Shown in pieces: positions 8,230-17,013 of a stretch of DNA of 46,892 nt (position 1 is its first letter; each line of letters opens with the position of its first letter). Source of the DNA: Shewanella jiangmenensis (lineage in GTDB: Bacteria; Pseudomonadota; Gammaproteobacteria; Enterobacterales; Shewanellaceae); assembly GCF_018596335.1 (NCBI RefSeq), contig NZ_JAHEPS010000015.1, positions 1 through 46,892 of the forward strand, in the 5' to 3' direction. The position numbers and the translations under genes are program-made. The notes under the pieces are model-generated. The model saw only the letters and a program-made list of their open reading frames with translations, was not told where the DNA came from and searched no databases.

Positions 8230-9162
8230 TCAGCCCCTGTGGTAAACCGCGTCCAGGATGGTTTTGGCGCCGCGGCTGAGCAGGTCGTCGGCAAGCTTTT
8301 CACCCAGGCTCAGAGCATCGTTTTTATGGCCGCTGATTTGGCCGGTGATGACCTCGCTGCCATCGGGATTGCCCACCAGACCACGCAGCAACATGTTGTC
8401 TCCGTCGATTTCGGCAAAGGCGCCGATAGGTACCTGGCAACCACCCTCAAGGCGGGTGTTCATGGCGCGCTCGGCCAGTACCCGCAGGCGGGTTTCTTTG
8501 TGCTCAAGCGGGGCGAGCAGGGCTTTTACCCTTGCATCGTCGGTGCGGCATTCGATGCCCACGGCGCCCTGACCGTTGGCCGGCAGCGACTCATCAGTGC
8601 TGATAAAGCTGGCGATGCGCTCGGCGAGCTTCAGGCGGATAAGTCCGGCGGCGGCGAGGATGATGGCGTCGTATTCGCCTGAGTCGAGTTTGGCCAGGCG
8701 GGTGCCAACGTTACCACGCAGATCTTTAATCACCAGATCCGGACGGCGGGCGCGCAGCTGGCACTGACGGCGCAGGCTTGAGGTGCCGACAACGGCGCCT
8801 TTTGGCAGCTCGTCGATGCTGCGGAAGCTGTTGGAAACAAAGGCATCGCGCGGATCTTCGCGCTCACAAATCACTTCAAGGCCCAGGCCTTCAGGAAACT
8901 CGACCGGTACGTCTTTCATCGAGTGCACCGCGATGTCGGCTCTGTCTTCCAGCATGGCAACTTCGAGCTCTTTGACGAACAGCCCCTTGCCGCCCACCTT
9001 GGCCAGCGGTGTGTCGAGGATGACGTCGCCCTTGGTGCTCATGGGCAGCAGCTCTACCACCAGGCCGGGATGAATGCGCTCAAGCTCAGCTTTTACAAAC
9101 TCAGCCTGCCACATGGCGAGGGGGCTTTTGCGGGTGGCGATACGAATAAGGTTTTGAGACAT
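8230..9162 (-). CDS. hemC: Porphobilinogen deaminase (hydroxymethylbilane synthase)
   Basis: The 310-residue cytosolic enzyme polymerises four porphobilinogens into hydroxymethylbilane. It begins with IRIATRKSPLAMWQAEFVK, carries HSMKDVP and GTSSLRRQ substrate/cofactor-binding segments, and has the dipyrromethane-cofactor cysteine in LEGGCQVPIGA at C242, the same number as in E. coli. It is the first gene of hemCDXY. Its start has a weak GGA ribosome site and faces cyaA across about 190 bp, the classical enterobacterial arrangement. Confidence 0.98.
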   Translation of the reverse strand: MSQNLIRIATRKSPLAMWQAEFVKAELERIHPGLVVELLPMSTKGDVILDTPLAKVGGKGLFVKELEVAMLEDRADIAVHSMKDVPVEFPEGLGLEVICEREDPRDAFVSNSFRSIDELPKGAVVGTSSLRRQCQLRARRPDLVIKDLRGNVGTRLAKLDSGEYDAIILAAAGLIRLKLAERIASFISTDESLPANGQGAVGIECRTDDARVKALLAPLEHKETRLRVLAERAMNTRLEGGCQVPIGAFAEIDGDNMLLRGLVGNPDGSEVITGQISGHKNDALSLGEKLADDLLSRGAKTILDAVYHRG

Positions 9163-9281
9163 GCCGATATTCCATCTTTTTGGTCTGCGTTAATTGCGCC
9201 AATGCTAACATTGCAATCCGCTCTATGTAAGGAACGGCTGTCGCATCTTTGTTCTGCAATAGGCAGTTTTGAGGATGAAAG

Positions 9282-9297
9282 TGTGATCTTGGTCCCA
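9282..9297. promoter_or_regulatory. Candidate CRP site between hemC and cyaA
   Basis: TGTGA-TCTTGG-TCCCA matches the CRP consensus TGTGA-N6-TCACA at nine of ten positions. It lies 55 bp before the cyaA start codon. In enterobacteria CRP-cAMP represses cyaA, so a feedback site here would fit. This is inferred from sequence only. Confidence 0.45.
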
Positions 9298-9351
9298 AAA
9301 CTTGGCGGTGATTAAAACGGGTGTTAGCATGGTTTCACTCTCTCCCATGGA

Positions 9352-11853
9352 TTGGCGAACCCCACCAAGATGATAGCGCAGAGCCGATGGTCAACCTCAT
9401 CGCTCGGTTTGGCTGAGCGATTGAACCGGGTGCGTATGGCCCGGGCACTGGCGCTGCTGTCGCCGCTGAAACGCCATCTTTTTCATGCTATTCCACTGCT
9501 GCTGCATTTTCACGGCGCGAGGTTGCCCGGCTATAACGGCCACGTCACCCCGTGCGGCATTGCCGGTTTTGATCCCAAACCCGAGCATCACAGCGCGGCC
9601 GAGGTGTTGTCCCTCGGGCTTCCGAGTCTTCGCTCCGATTGGCCCCATGCGATTGAAGGCGTGTACGCCATGGGCAGCACCGGCAGCTTTGGCCAGAACC
9701 CTCAAAGCGATGTGGATGTGTGGGTCATTCACGAGCAAAAGCTCGCCGAAGATGAGATAGCGCTGTTGGCGGCCAAGCTCAAACTGCTGACCAAGTGGTT
9801 TGCCAGCTTTGATTTTGAAGTCAATTTTTATCTGGTTCATCCCCATCAGTTCAGGGGTGAGCGCCCCAGCGGCGATGATCTCAAGCGTCAGCTTGGGGTG
9901 GAACACAGTGGCAGCGCCCAGCATTGGCTGCTGTTGGAAGAGTTTTACCGCACCCAGATTTGCCTTGGTGGCAAGCCCTTGTATTGGTGGCCCGGTGCCC
10001 GTGTCGGCAGCGAAGGCCTGTGGCTTGGTGATGTGCAAAGTTTGCCGGCAAGCGAGTACTTCAGCGCCTCGCTGTGGCAACTTTATAAAGGCCTCGCCAA
10101 ACCCCATAAGGCACTGCTCAAAGTATTGCTGCTTGAAGCCTATGCCTGGCGATATCCGGACACCGAGCAGCTCAGCGCCCGGGTGTGGCAGCGCACAGTT
10201 GAAGGTGACTTCTCGGCGGCTAACGATCCGTATTTCCTGCTTTATCAAGTGATTGAAGAGTACTTGCTGGCCATTGGCGATTTCAGGCGGCTGGAGATAG
10301 TACGGCGCTGTTTTTACCTTAAGTGCGGCGTGCGCCTGCGCCAGGAAGATCAGCCCAAAGACTGGCGCTACCTCAAGATGCAGCTGCTGGTCAGCGACTG
10401 GCAATGGCCCGAAACCCTGATTGATACCCTCGATGCCTGCGAGAGCTGGCATTGCGGCGAGCTGCAATGGTTTAACGCCCAGCTGAACGAGCTGATGCTC
10501 GCCAGCTATCAAACCCTGCTGCACTTTGCATCGCGCCACGGCATCAGCGAAGCGCTGAAAGTTGCCGACCTTGGCATGCTTACCCGTAAGCTGCACACCA
10601 GTTTCAGTGAAGATAATCATCTGATCCCAAAACTGAATCTATTGTGGAGCCAGCAGGTTGGCGAGCCGCAGCTTACGGTGATCACCAGCCAGGCCGATGG
10701 CACTCATTACTTGTATAGACAAGCTCCGCAGGCCAATGCATTCAAGGGTGAGGCGGCGGTATTTGTGTCGGGGCATCTGGCATCGCTGCTTTTGTGGGCG
10801 GCGATAAATGGCGTCTCTACTCCCGACACCCAATGGCACTGGTATGGCGATCGCAAGGCCGGCGCTCGCCTTGAGCAGGCAAGCCGTAAGCTGCAGGAGA
10901 TGATTGCCGATGTGGATTTAAGGGTCTCGAAACAGGACCTGTGTCAGCCCTGGTTTTACCGCAAGCTGATTTTGCTGGTAAACCTTGAGAAAGACCCAAC
11001 CCCGGACTGGCACGGCCAGGAAGTCATGATAGACATGATGAACGCCAACCTGTTTTCCCTTGGCAGGCAGCGGCTTAATATGCTCGGCTCGGTCGATGTG
11101 CTCTGTTACAACTCCTGGGGTGAATGGCATTGTCATCACTTTGAAGGCGAACAGGCACTGCTGAAGGTAATGACCTTTGTCGCCCCGGGGATCCGCCGCG
11201 CCGGTGGCCGGGTGGATGGCAACAGCAGTGTTACGTTGCCGGAGCTTGTCGATATCCGCTCCCAGGTGGATTTACGTACCATAGGCTGCAGCGTGCGGTT
11301 GCAGCCGCAGCTCGAGCTTGCGGTGCACAGCCTGCTCAGGCAGGTGGCGCGGCTGACCTGCCAGGCCAATGTGTCGTCCACGCTGGTGCAGCCGCTTAGG
11401 ATTGGCGATAAAAATTACGGCCTTTTTTTCAATACATTGGGTGTGGCGTTTGAAGATTTGGCCGATGCCCCGGCCATTTATCGGCAGATGAGCCATGGCA
11501 ATCTGCTCACTTTGCCGCGCCCGGAACTGGGCGACGATCCTTTTGCCAGCGTGCCAGAGCTTATTCAGGATTACGCCACCAAAGATGTGATCCAATATTT
11601 CCTGCGCCAGCGGGAGGAGGGGATAGACGTGTTTATCCTCAATGCCGAAAACGAGCTGAGCCACTATGTGCAGCACGGCACCACGGTCGAGGCGCTGGTG
11701 AGCAAGGTCAGTCAGCAGTATGCGTTTGAGGGGCTCTATGAGGTGCGCGGCCGTTTTAATTTGCCGCAATTCTTCCAGCTTGAGCGCCTGCAGGGGGAAC
11801 TCAGAGCCCAGCCGGTAGGCATGGCCAGGCAGGATTTGGGGGCCGAATTCTAA
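9352..11853 (+). CDS. cyaA: Class I adenylate cyclase
   Basis: The 833-residue protein makes cyclic AMP from ATP and supplies the CRP ligand. The N-terminal catalytic half contains the nucleotidyltransferase signature GSTGSFGQNPQSDVDVWV (G108-V125, with metal-binding D120 and D122). The C-terminal half corresponds to the glucose/EIIA-responsive regulatory region of enterobacterial CyaA (about 848 residues). The start is uncertain: TTG at 9352 is used here because an in-frame TAG lies just upstream, but ATG at 9370 would remove only six residues. Neither has a strong ribosome site, which fits the deliberately weak TTG start of E. coli cyaA. It is transcribed away from hemC and converges on cyaY. 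Confidence 0.96.
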   Translation: MANPTKMIAQSRWSTSSLGLAERLNRVRMARALALLSPLKRHLFHAIPLLLHFHGARLPGYNGHVTPCGIAGFDPKPEHHSAAEVLSLGLPSLRSDWPHAIEGVYAMGSTGSFGQNPQSDVDVWVIHEQKLAEDEIALLAAKLKLLTKWFASFDFEVNFYLVHPHQFRGERPSGDDLKRQLGVEHSGSAQHWLLLEEFYRTQICLGGKPLYWWPGARVGSEGLWLGDVQSLPASEYFSASLWQLYKGLAKPHKALLKVLLLEAYAWRYPDTEQLSARVWQRTVEGDFSAANDPYFLLYQVIEEYLLAIGDFRRLEIVRRCFYLKCGVRLRQEDQPKDWRYLKMQLLVSDWQWPETLIDTLDACESWHCGELQWFNAQLNELMLASYQTLLHFASRHGISEALKVADLGMLTRKLHTSFSEDNHLIPKLNLLWSQQVGEPQLTVITSQADGTHYLYRQAPQANAFKGEAAVFVSGHLASLLLWAAINGVSTPDTQWHWYGDRKAGARLEQASRKLQEMIADVDLRVSKQDLCQPWFYRKLILLVNLEKDPTPDWHGQEVMIDMMNANLFSLGRQRLNMLGSVDVLCYNSWGEWHCHHFEGEQALLKVMTFVAPGIRRAGGRVDGNSSVTLPELVDIRSQVDLRTIGCSVRLQPQLELAVHSLLRQVARLTCQANVSSTLVQPLRIGDKNYGLFFNTLGVAFEDLADAPAIYRQMSHGNLLTLPRPELGDDPFASVPELIQDYATKDVIQYFLRQREEGIDVFILNAENELSHYVQHGTTVEALVSKVSQQYAFEGLYEVRGRFNLPQFFQLERLQGELRAQPVGMARQDLGAEF

Positions 11854-11866
11854 CCCCCGCGAGGCA

Positions 11867-12199
11867 TTACCAGCACAGGTTCAGATTGGCCTGACGCTTG
11901 ATTGAGTCTTTCAAAAACGGCATAAATTCGCTGCCGCCGTTGCGCTCATCAATCCACTTACCCTCTTTAAAACCAAAGTGATAGCCACCAAAACGGGTCG
12001 CCAGCCACACTTCGTGCAAGGGCTCCTGCTTGTTGATGACAATCTTGGAGCCATCTTCGAACGTCAGTTGCAGCACACCACCTGAGCTGTCGATGTCCAC
12101 ATCGGCATCGTCATTGTCGATGGCATTCTCAATCGCCGTTTCTATGATGTTGAACATGTCATCGGCCAGCTGGTGAAACTCAGTGTCTGTCATCGCCAT
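11867..12199 (-). CDS. cyaY: Frataxin-like iron donor/regulator CyaY
   Basis: The 110-residue acidic protein matches bacterial frataxin in length and motifs: an acidic first helix (FHQLADDMFNIIETAIE), an acidic ridge rich in Asp (DNDDADVDID), then the sheet segments GGVLQLTFEDGSKIVINKQ and EVWLATRFGGYHF. It binds iron and modulates IscS-dependent Fe-S cluster assembly. Translation may start at the first Met or two codons later (MTDTEF). It is convergent with cyaA (13 bp between stops) and divergent from lptM, as in E. coli. Confidence 0.96.
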   Translation of the reverse strand: MAMTDTEFHQLADDMFNIIETAIENAIDNDDADVDIDSSGGVLQLTFEDGSKIVINKQEPLHEVWLATRFGGYHFGFKEGKWIDERNGGSEFMPFLKDSIKRQANLNLCW

Positions 12200-12279
12200 G
12201 TGTGTTGATCCTTTTCAATCCTGGGCTTGAGTGCGATTATAAAGCCAAATCCGCGCTATATGCATTTAAGTTGAGAAAA

Positions 12280-12462
12280 ATGAGACTGTATTTATCCCTG
12301 TTGCTTGTTAGTCTGCTGCTTTCGGGTTGTGGCCAGAAAGGCCCGCTTTATAAGGCTCCTGAGCCTGAGCAAAATCAGGCCGAGCCTGCTGCCAAGGCCG
12401 ATGCCGGGCAGGCGTCAGTCGTCGAAGACAATCAAAAAGCAACGATTAAAAACAGCAACTAA
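12280..12462 (+). CDS. lptM: Small lipoprotein LptM (YifL/LppL family)
   Basis: The chosen ATG gives a 60-residue lipoprotein with a hydrophobic signal and lipobox LLLSGC (lipidated C17), then the family signature GQKGPLYKAP and a Gln/Ala/Glu-rich tail. An upstream in-frame start at 12202 would bury the signal peptide behind 26 residues and was rejected. In E. coli LptM helps the LPS translocon LptD/E mature. It is 28 bp upstream of lysA and heads the operon, the position of yifL/lppL before dapF or lysA in many gammaproteobacteria. Confidence 0.9.
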   Translation: MRLYLSLLLVSLLLSGCGQKGPLYKAPEPEQNQAEPAAKADAGQASVVEDNQKATIKNSN

Positions 12463-12490
12463 GAACAACAATCGATAAGGATGTACACCA

Positions 12491-13735
12491 GTGGACCATT
12501 TCCTCTACCGTAATGAGCGTTTGTTTGCCGAGGACTGCGATGTCGAGCAGCTTGCCAAAGACTATGGCACGCCCCTGTATCTCTACTCCCGCGCGACGCT
12601 CGAGCGCCACTGGCATGCCTTCGACAGTGCGGTATCGTCCCATCCACACCTGATTTGCTACGCGGTAAAGGCCAACTCCAACCTGGCGGTGCTCAACGTG
12701 CTGGCCCGTCTTGGCAGCGGCTTTGATATTGTGTCCGGCGGCGAGTTGTCGCGGGTGTTGGCGGCGGGCGGCGACCCGGCCAAAGTGGTGTTTTCCGGCG
12801 TGGGTAAAACCGTGGCCGAAATGGAGCTTGCGCTTAACACCGGCATCATGTGTTTTAACCTTGAGTCCGGCGCCGAGCTTGAGCTTTTGAACGAAGTGGC
12901 AGGCCGTCTTGGCAAAAAAGCGCCTGTGTCGTTGCGAGTGAATCCGGACGTGGATGCCGGCACCCATCCTTACATCTCCACCGGTTTGAAAGAAAACAAG
13001 TTCGGTATCCCTATGGATGAAGCCGAGCTGCTGTTTGCCCGCGCCGCCGAGTTGCCACACCTTGAGGTGACCGGCGTTGATTGCCACATCGGCTCGCAGC
13101 TTACTGAACTTAAGCCATTCCTCGATGCCATGGACCGTATGCTGGCACTGATTGACCGTCTGGCGGCGCAGGGCATTGTGATTGAACACTTCGATGTGGG
13201 CGGTGGCCTTGGTGTGACCTATAACGGCGAAACCCCGCCACATCCGGATGTCTATGCCGCCGCCATCCTTGAAAAGCTCAATGGGCGTCCGCTGAAACTG
13301 ATTTTTGAGCCGGGCCGTGCCATTGCCGCCAACGCCGGTGTTTTTGTGACTCAGGTGCTCTACACCAAGGACAACGGCGACAAGCGCTTTGTAATTGTCG
13401 ATGGCGCGATGAACGACCTTATCCGCCCATCCCTGTATGGCGCATGGCAGAACATTATTCCGGCGGTGAAGACCGACCGCGCCACTACCCGCTGCGATGT
13501 GGTGGGCCCTGTATGTGAAACCGGTGACTTTTTGGGTAAAGACAGGGAGCTTGCCGCCGGCAGCGGTGATTATCTGGTGGTGCGCAGCGCCGGTGCCTAC
13601 GGCTTTACCATGTCATCCAACTACAATACCCGCCCCCGCGCCGCCGAGGTGATGGTGGATGGCGACAAGGCCCATCTGGTGCGCGAGCGCGAAAAACTCA
13701 GTCAACTCTGGCAAGGAGAGCAACTCCTGCCGTAA
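12491..13735 (+). CDS. lysA: Diaminopimelate decarboxylase
   Basis: The 414-residue PLP enzyme of the alanine racemase-like fold-III family decarboxylates meso-diaminopimelate to lysine. The PLP lysine is K60 in CYAVKAN, the phosphate-binding glycine-rich segment is HFDVGGGLGV, and the active-site cysteine is C342 in GPVCETGD. It starts with GTG (M-DHFLYRNERLF) about ten bases after AAGG; the nearby ATG at 12481 is out of frame. Its neighbour dapF makes its substrate, so adjacent steps are co-transcribed. Confidence 0.97.
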   Translation: MDHFLYRNERLFAEDCDVEQLAKDYGTPLYLYSRATLERHWHAFDSAVSSHPHLICYAVKANSNLAVLNVLARLGSGFDIVSGGELSRVLAAGGDPAKVVFSGVGKTVAEMELALNTGIMCFNLESGAELELLNEVAGRLGKKAPVSLRVNPDVDAGTHPYISTGLKENKFGIPMDEAELLFARAAELPHLEVTGVDCHIGSQLTELKPFLDAMDRMLALIDRLAAQGIVIEHFDVGGGLGVTYNGETPPHPDVYAAAILEKLNGRPLKLIFEPGRAIAANAGVFVTQVLYTKDNGDKRFVIVDGAMNDLIRPSLYGAWQNIIPAVKTDRATTRCDVVGPVCETGDFLGKDRELAAGSGDYLVVRSAGAYGFTMSSNYNTRPRAAEVMVDGDKAHLVREREKLSQLWQGEQLLP

Positions 13736-13797
13736 ACTGGGGAAAGTAGCCGATTTTTGGGCGCCGGAGCGTGGCTTCGGCGCTAAGGAAGCATAGC

Positions 13798-14625
13798 TTG
13801 ATCCACTTCACCAAGATGCACGGTCTGGGCAACGACTTTATGGTTGTCGACGGCGTGACCCAAAACGTGTTCTTTTCGCCGGAGCAAATTCGCCGTTTGG
13901 CCGACCGTAACTTCGGTATTGGTTTCGACCAGCTGCTGCTGGTTGAGCCGCCTTACGATCCGGATCTGGATTTTCATTACCGTATCTTCAATGCCGATGG
14001 CAGCGAGGTTGAGCAGTGCGGCAACGGTGCCCGCTGTTTTGCCCGCTTTGTCAAAAACAAAGGCTTGACCCAAAAGCATAAAATCAGAGTCAGCACCAGC
14101 GCCGGCAAGATGACCCTGCGCCTTGAGCGCGATGGCGGCGTGACGGTGAACATGGGCGTGCCCATTCTCGACCCGGCGCAAATTCCCTTTAAAGCCAAAA
14201 AGGCCGAAAAGACTTACCTTTTGCAGGCGGCGCAGCAGACTTTCTTGTGCGGCTCAGTGTCCATGGGTAACCCCCATGTGGTGCTGGAAGTGGACGACAT
14301 CAACACTGCGCCTGTGGCCGAAGTGGGCGCACTGCTGACCCGCCATGAGCGTTTTCCCAAGGGCGTCAACGTTGGCTTTATGCAGGTGATAAACCAAGAG
14401 CATATTAAGCTCAGGGTATACGAGCGCGGCGCGGCCGAAACACTTGCCTGCGGCAGCGGCGCCTGTGCGGCGGCCGTGGTTGGCCAGCTGCAGGGCAAAC
14501 TGGGCACGCGGGTACGAGTGGATTTACCCGGCGGCACCCTCAGCATTAACTGGGAAGGCGAAGGCAAGCCGCTGTGGATGACAGGCCCGGCCCAGCAGGT
14601 TTATGAGGGGCAAATTCAGCTATGA
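13798..14625 (+). CDS. dapF: Diaminopimelate epimerase
   Basis: It converts LL- to meso-diaminopimelate for lysine and peptidoglycan. A TTG start at 13798, preceded by AAGGA eight bases upstream, gives 275 residues beginning I-H-F-T-K-M-H-G-L-G-N-D-F, matching the family N-terminus and length. The longer GTG start at 13771 would add nine non-conserved residues. Both catalytic cysteines are present: C74 in EQCGNGARC and C218 in ACGSGAC, equivalent to E. coli C73 and C217. The stop overlaps the next gene by four bases (ATGA). Confidence 0.97.
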   Translation: MIHFTKMHGLGNDFMVVDGVTQNVFFSPEQIRRLADRNFGIGFDQLLLVEPPYDPDLDFHYRIFNADGSEVEQCGNGARCFARFVKNKGLTQKHKIRVSTSAGKMTLRLERDGGVTVNMGVPILDPAQIPFKAKKAEKTYLLQAAQQTFLCGSVSMGNPHVVLEVDDINTAPVAEVGALLTRHERFPKGVNVGFMQVINQEHIKLRVYERGAAETLACGSGACAAAVVGQLQGKLGTRVRVDLPGGTLSINWEGEGKPLWMTGPAQQVYEGQIQL

Positions 14626-15257
14626 GCGATGTGGAACTGAGCGCGCAGCCGCCCTTTGATGAACTGCTTATCCGCGAATATCTGTTGGATAACCCTGATT
14701 TTTTCGCCCGCTATCCCGAAATTCTGCTGGCGATGCGCTTGCCCCACGGCGAGCGCGGCACCGTGTCTTTGGTGGAGCGGCGCCAGGAATTGCTCCGAAA
14801 CCGGGTAAATCAGCTGGAAGAAGAAATCACCGCGCTGATGACCGAGGCGCGCCGCAACGAAAAAATCTTCCGCTTCAATAACGAACTTCAGTTCAAACTG
14901 CTTGAGTGTGAAGACCTTGGCGAAGTGCGTCAGTGCCTGTCTGAGGCGCTGATGGGCGAGCTTGGCTTTACCCATGTGCGGCTTATCACTGTCCATGAGA
15001 AAGACAGCGAGCTTGGCAACATCTCCACTAACCGCTTGTCCCGTGGTTACTATTTTGGCCGGCTGACGGCGCTTGAATCCCGGCGGCTGTTTGGCGCTGA
15101 GGTGGGCTCGGTGGCGCTTATTCGCCTGTCTGAGCATTGTGGTCAGGTGGTGTTTGCCATTGCCAGTCAGGATCCGGCTCACTTCCATCCGGAAATGGAT
15201 AACCTGCTGCTGGATCAGCTGCGCCGCCTGCTCGATCACCTGCTGCCAAGGTTGTAA
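14622..15257 (+). CDS. DUF484 family protein (GAF-like), yigA-type
   Basis: The 211-residue protein matches DUF484: an N-terminal segment YLLDNPDFFARYPEILL, the conserved PHGERGTVSLVERRQELLRNR, a coiled coil (about 55-85) and a C-terminal GAF-like domain ending before LDQLRRLLDHLLPRL. Its biochemical function is unknown. It almost always sits between dapF and xerC. The start overlaps the dapF stop (ATGA) and its stop overlaps the xerC ATG by one base (TAATG), so the three are probably translationally coupled. Confidence 0.92.
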   Translation: MSDVELSAQPPFDELLIREYLLDNPDFFARYPEILLAMRLPHGERGTVSLVERRQELLRNRVNQLEEEITALMTEARRNEKIFRFNNELQFKLLECEDLGEVRQCLSEALMGELGFTHVRLITVHEKDSELGNISTNRLSRGYYFGRLTALESRRLFGAEVGSVALIRLSEHCGQVVFAIASQDPAHFHPEMDNLLLDQLRRLLDHLLPRL

Positions 15258-16150
15258 TGATGGCCGGCCAAGCCGACTGGCTCGAACGCTTTACCCGCTT
15301 TTTGGCGACCGAGCGCCAGCTGTCGCCAATGACAGTGCGCAATTACCGTTTTGAACTTGAGCGCGCCATGGCGATGCTGGATAACAAGCCGTGGCAACAG
15401 GTTAGCCGTCAGGAGCTGGCGGGGCTGTTGGCAAAGCTTCATCGTCAGGGGCTCGGGCCGCGCTCTTTGGCGCTGACTGCCTCTGCGCTCAAGCAATTTG
15501 GCAAGTTTCTCGTTAAAGAAGGTCTGCTCGATGCAGACCCCGCCGCTACCCTCAAGGCCCCCAAACAGCCCAAAACCCTGCCGAAAAACCTTGATGTGGA
15601 CTCGGTCAGCCACCTGCTGGAAGTCGCGCCGGAAGACTGGATTGCGGTGCGCGACCGTGCCGTGATGGAGCTGTTTTACTCCTGTGGCCTGCGTCTTGCT
15701 GAACTCGCGGCGCTCGATTTGCAACACCTTGATTTACAAAGCCGCGAAGTGCGGGTTATGGGTAAGGGCAGCAAGGAGCGGATTTTGCCGGTGGGCAAGG
15801 TCGCCATCGATGCCATTCAGGCCTGGCTTGGCAAGCGCTCTGAGCTGTATTGTGCGGATAACGCGCTGTTTATTTCGAGCCGCGGCACCCGCTTAAGCCA
15901 TCGCAGTATTCAGGTACGCATGGAAAAGTGGGCGCAAATTCAGGGGCTTGCCGTGGGCGTGCATCCACACAAGCTCAGGCACTCCTTTGCGACCCATATG
16001 CTTGAATCCAGTGGCGATTTGCGTGCGGTGCAGGAGCTGCTGGGGCACGCTAACCTCGCCACCACCCAGATTTACACCAGTCTGGATTTTCAGCACCTGG
16101 CCAAGGTGTACGACTCAGCCCACCCAAGGGCGCGCAAGAAGGATGACTGA
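15257..16150 (+). CDS. xerC: Tyrosine recombinase XerC
   Basis: The 297-residue site-specific recombinase resolves chromosome dimers at dif together with XerD. It has an N-terminal core-binding SAM-like domain (about 5-90) and a catalytic domain with all expected residues: R146 (GLRLAEL), K170, H238 and R241 (HKLRHSFATHML), H264 (LLGHANLATTQIYT) and nucleophile Y273. The position after DUF484 and before a HAD gene is the standard xerC locus. Start and stop each overlap a neighbour by one base. Confidence 0.97.
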   Translation: MMAGQADWLERFTRFLATERQLSPMTVRNYRFELERAMAMLDNKPWQQVSRQELAGLLAKLHRQGLGPRSLALTASALKQFGKFLVKEGLLDADPAATLKAPKQPKTLPKNLDVDSVSHLLEVAPEDWIAVRDRAVMELFYSCGLRLAELAALDLQHLDLQSREVRVMGKGSKERILPVGKVAIDAIQAWLGKRSELYCADNALFISSRGTRLSHRSIQVRMEKWAQIQGLAVGVHPHKLRHSFATHMLESSGDLRAVQELLGHANLATTQIYTSLDFQHLAKVYDSAHPRARKKDD

Positions 16151-16866
16151 TGCAGATTTTCCGGCGGCTTAAGCCCATCCATGCCATCAGTTTTGATTTG
16201 GACGACACTCTTTACGACAACCGGCCGATAATCCTCGCCGCCGAAGCGGCGCAGCTTGCGTTTTTGCATCAACAGTTTCCCGAAAGCCGCCACTGGGGAA
16301 CCGCTGAGTGGCGCCATCACAAGCTTGAGCTGATGGCAAAAGAGCCTTTGCTTGCCCACGACCCGACCCGCCTTCGGCTCGCGACGCTGCGAAGCGGTCT
16401 TAAGCGTCTTGGGCTTGAAAGCGATGACGCCAATCGCGGCGCAGGCGCTGTGATGGATGAATTTCTTTATCATCGCAGCAACTTTGCGGTGCCCGAGGCG
16501 AGCATTAAGGTGCTGCGTGCGCTTAGTTCCCGCTTTACCCTGATTGGCCTCACCAATGGCAATGTGGATGCGGACCGGATTGGCCTTGGCGAGCTGTTTG
16601 CCTTTGTGATCAAGGCCGGTGACGGACTTAAGATGAAGCCCCACGGCGACCTCTTTACCCTCGGCTGCGAGCGTCTTAAGGTGCTTCCTGAAAATCTGCT
16701 CCACGTCGGCGACAGCCACAAAGCTGATGTCGCGGGGGCGCTGCGGGCGGGCTGTATGGCGGCGCTGCTTAATCCCGCCCAGGGGCAGGCTTTGGCGGCT
16801 CCTTTGCAGTCACCACTGCCGCACCTTTGCCTTCCCCAGCTGCAGTCGTTGCTGGGATTGTTGTGA
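16150..16866 (+). CDS. yigB: HAD-superfamily hydrolase, YigB-like
   Basis: The 238-residue protein carries HAD motif I FDLDDTLYDN (nucleophile D16, acid/base D18), motif II GLTNGN and the C-terminal HVGDSHKADVAGALRAG (motif IV). E. coli YigB dephosphorylates FMN and other small phosphates; substrate here is inferred from family and position only. Its ATG overlaps the xerC stop by one base. It is the last gene of the lptM-lysA-dapF-DUF484-xerC operon; no terminator was found behind it. Confidence 0.88.
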   Translation: MQIFRRLKPIHAISFDLDDTLYDNRPIILAAEAAQLAFLHQQFPESRHWGTAEWRHHKLELMAKEPLLAHDPTRLRLATLRSGLKRLGLESDDANRGAGAVMDEFLYHRSNFAVPEASIKVLRALSSRFTLIGLTNGNVDADRIGLGELFAFVIKAGDGLKMKPHGDLFTLGCERLKVLPENLLHVGDSHKADVAGALRAGCMAALLNPAQGQALAAPLQSPLPHLCLPQLQSLLGLL

Positions 16867-16887
16867 TCTGCACACAAAAAATCACAA
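16861..16887. promoter_or_regulatory. Inverted repeat TTGTGAT-N13-ATCACAA upstream of the HupE gene
   Basis: Perfect seven-base arms lie at 16861-16867 and 16881-16887, beginning at the yigB stop codon and about 130 bp before the hupE-like start. It may be an operator; no regulator can be assigned. The core GTGAT also occurs in the duplication at the 3' end of the same gene. Confidence 0.3.
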
Positions 16888-17013
16888 AATTATCATTTAA
16901 TTAACATCGCCGAGCTGATAGCCTTATCCTGTTTGGAACGTTTTTATTTGCCAAATTCACTGCCAATGGTGTGTTTACGCCCCGGCCGTGCGGTAAACAG
17001 GGGAAACTTCAGG

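Noticed and set aside
9329..9370. ATG at 9329 as the cyaA start
   Set aside because: It is in another frame and meets a stop within 15 codons.
9397..10620. A 407-residue minus-strand frame inside cyaA
   Set aside because: It is a high-GC shadow of cyaA, whose catalytic motifs are on the plus strand.
12202..12279. Longer N-terminus for the LptM lipoprotein
   Set aside because: It would place 26 polar residues before the lipoprotein signal peptide.
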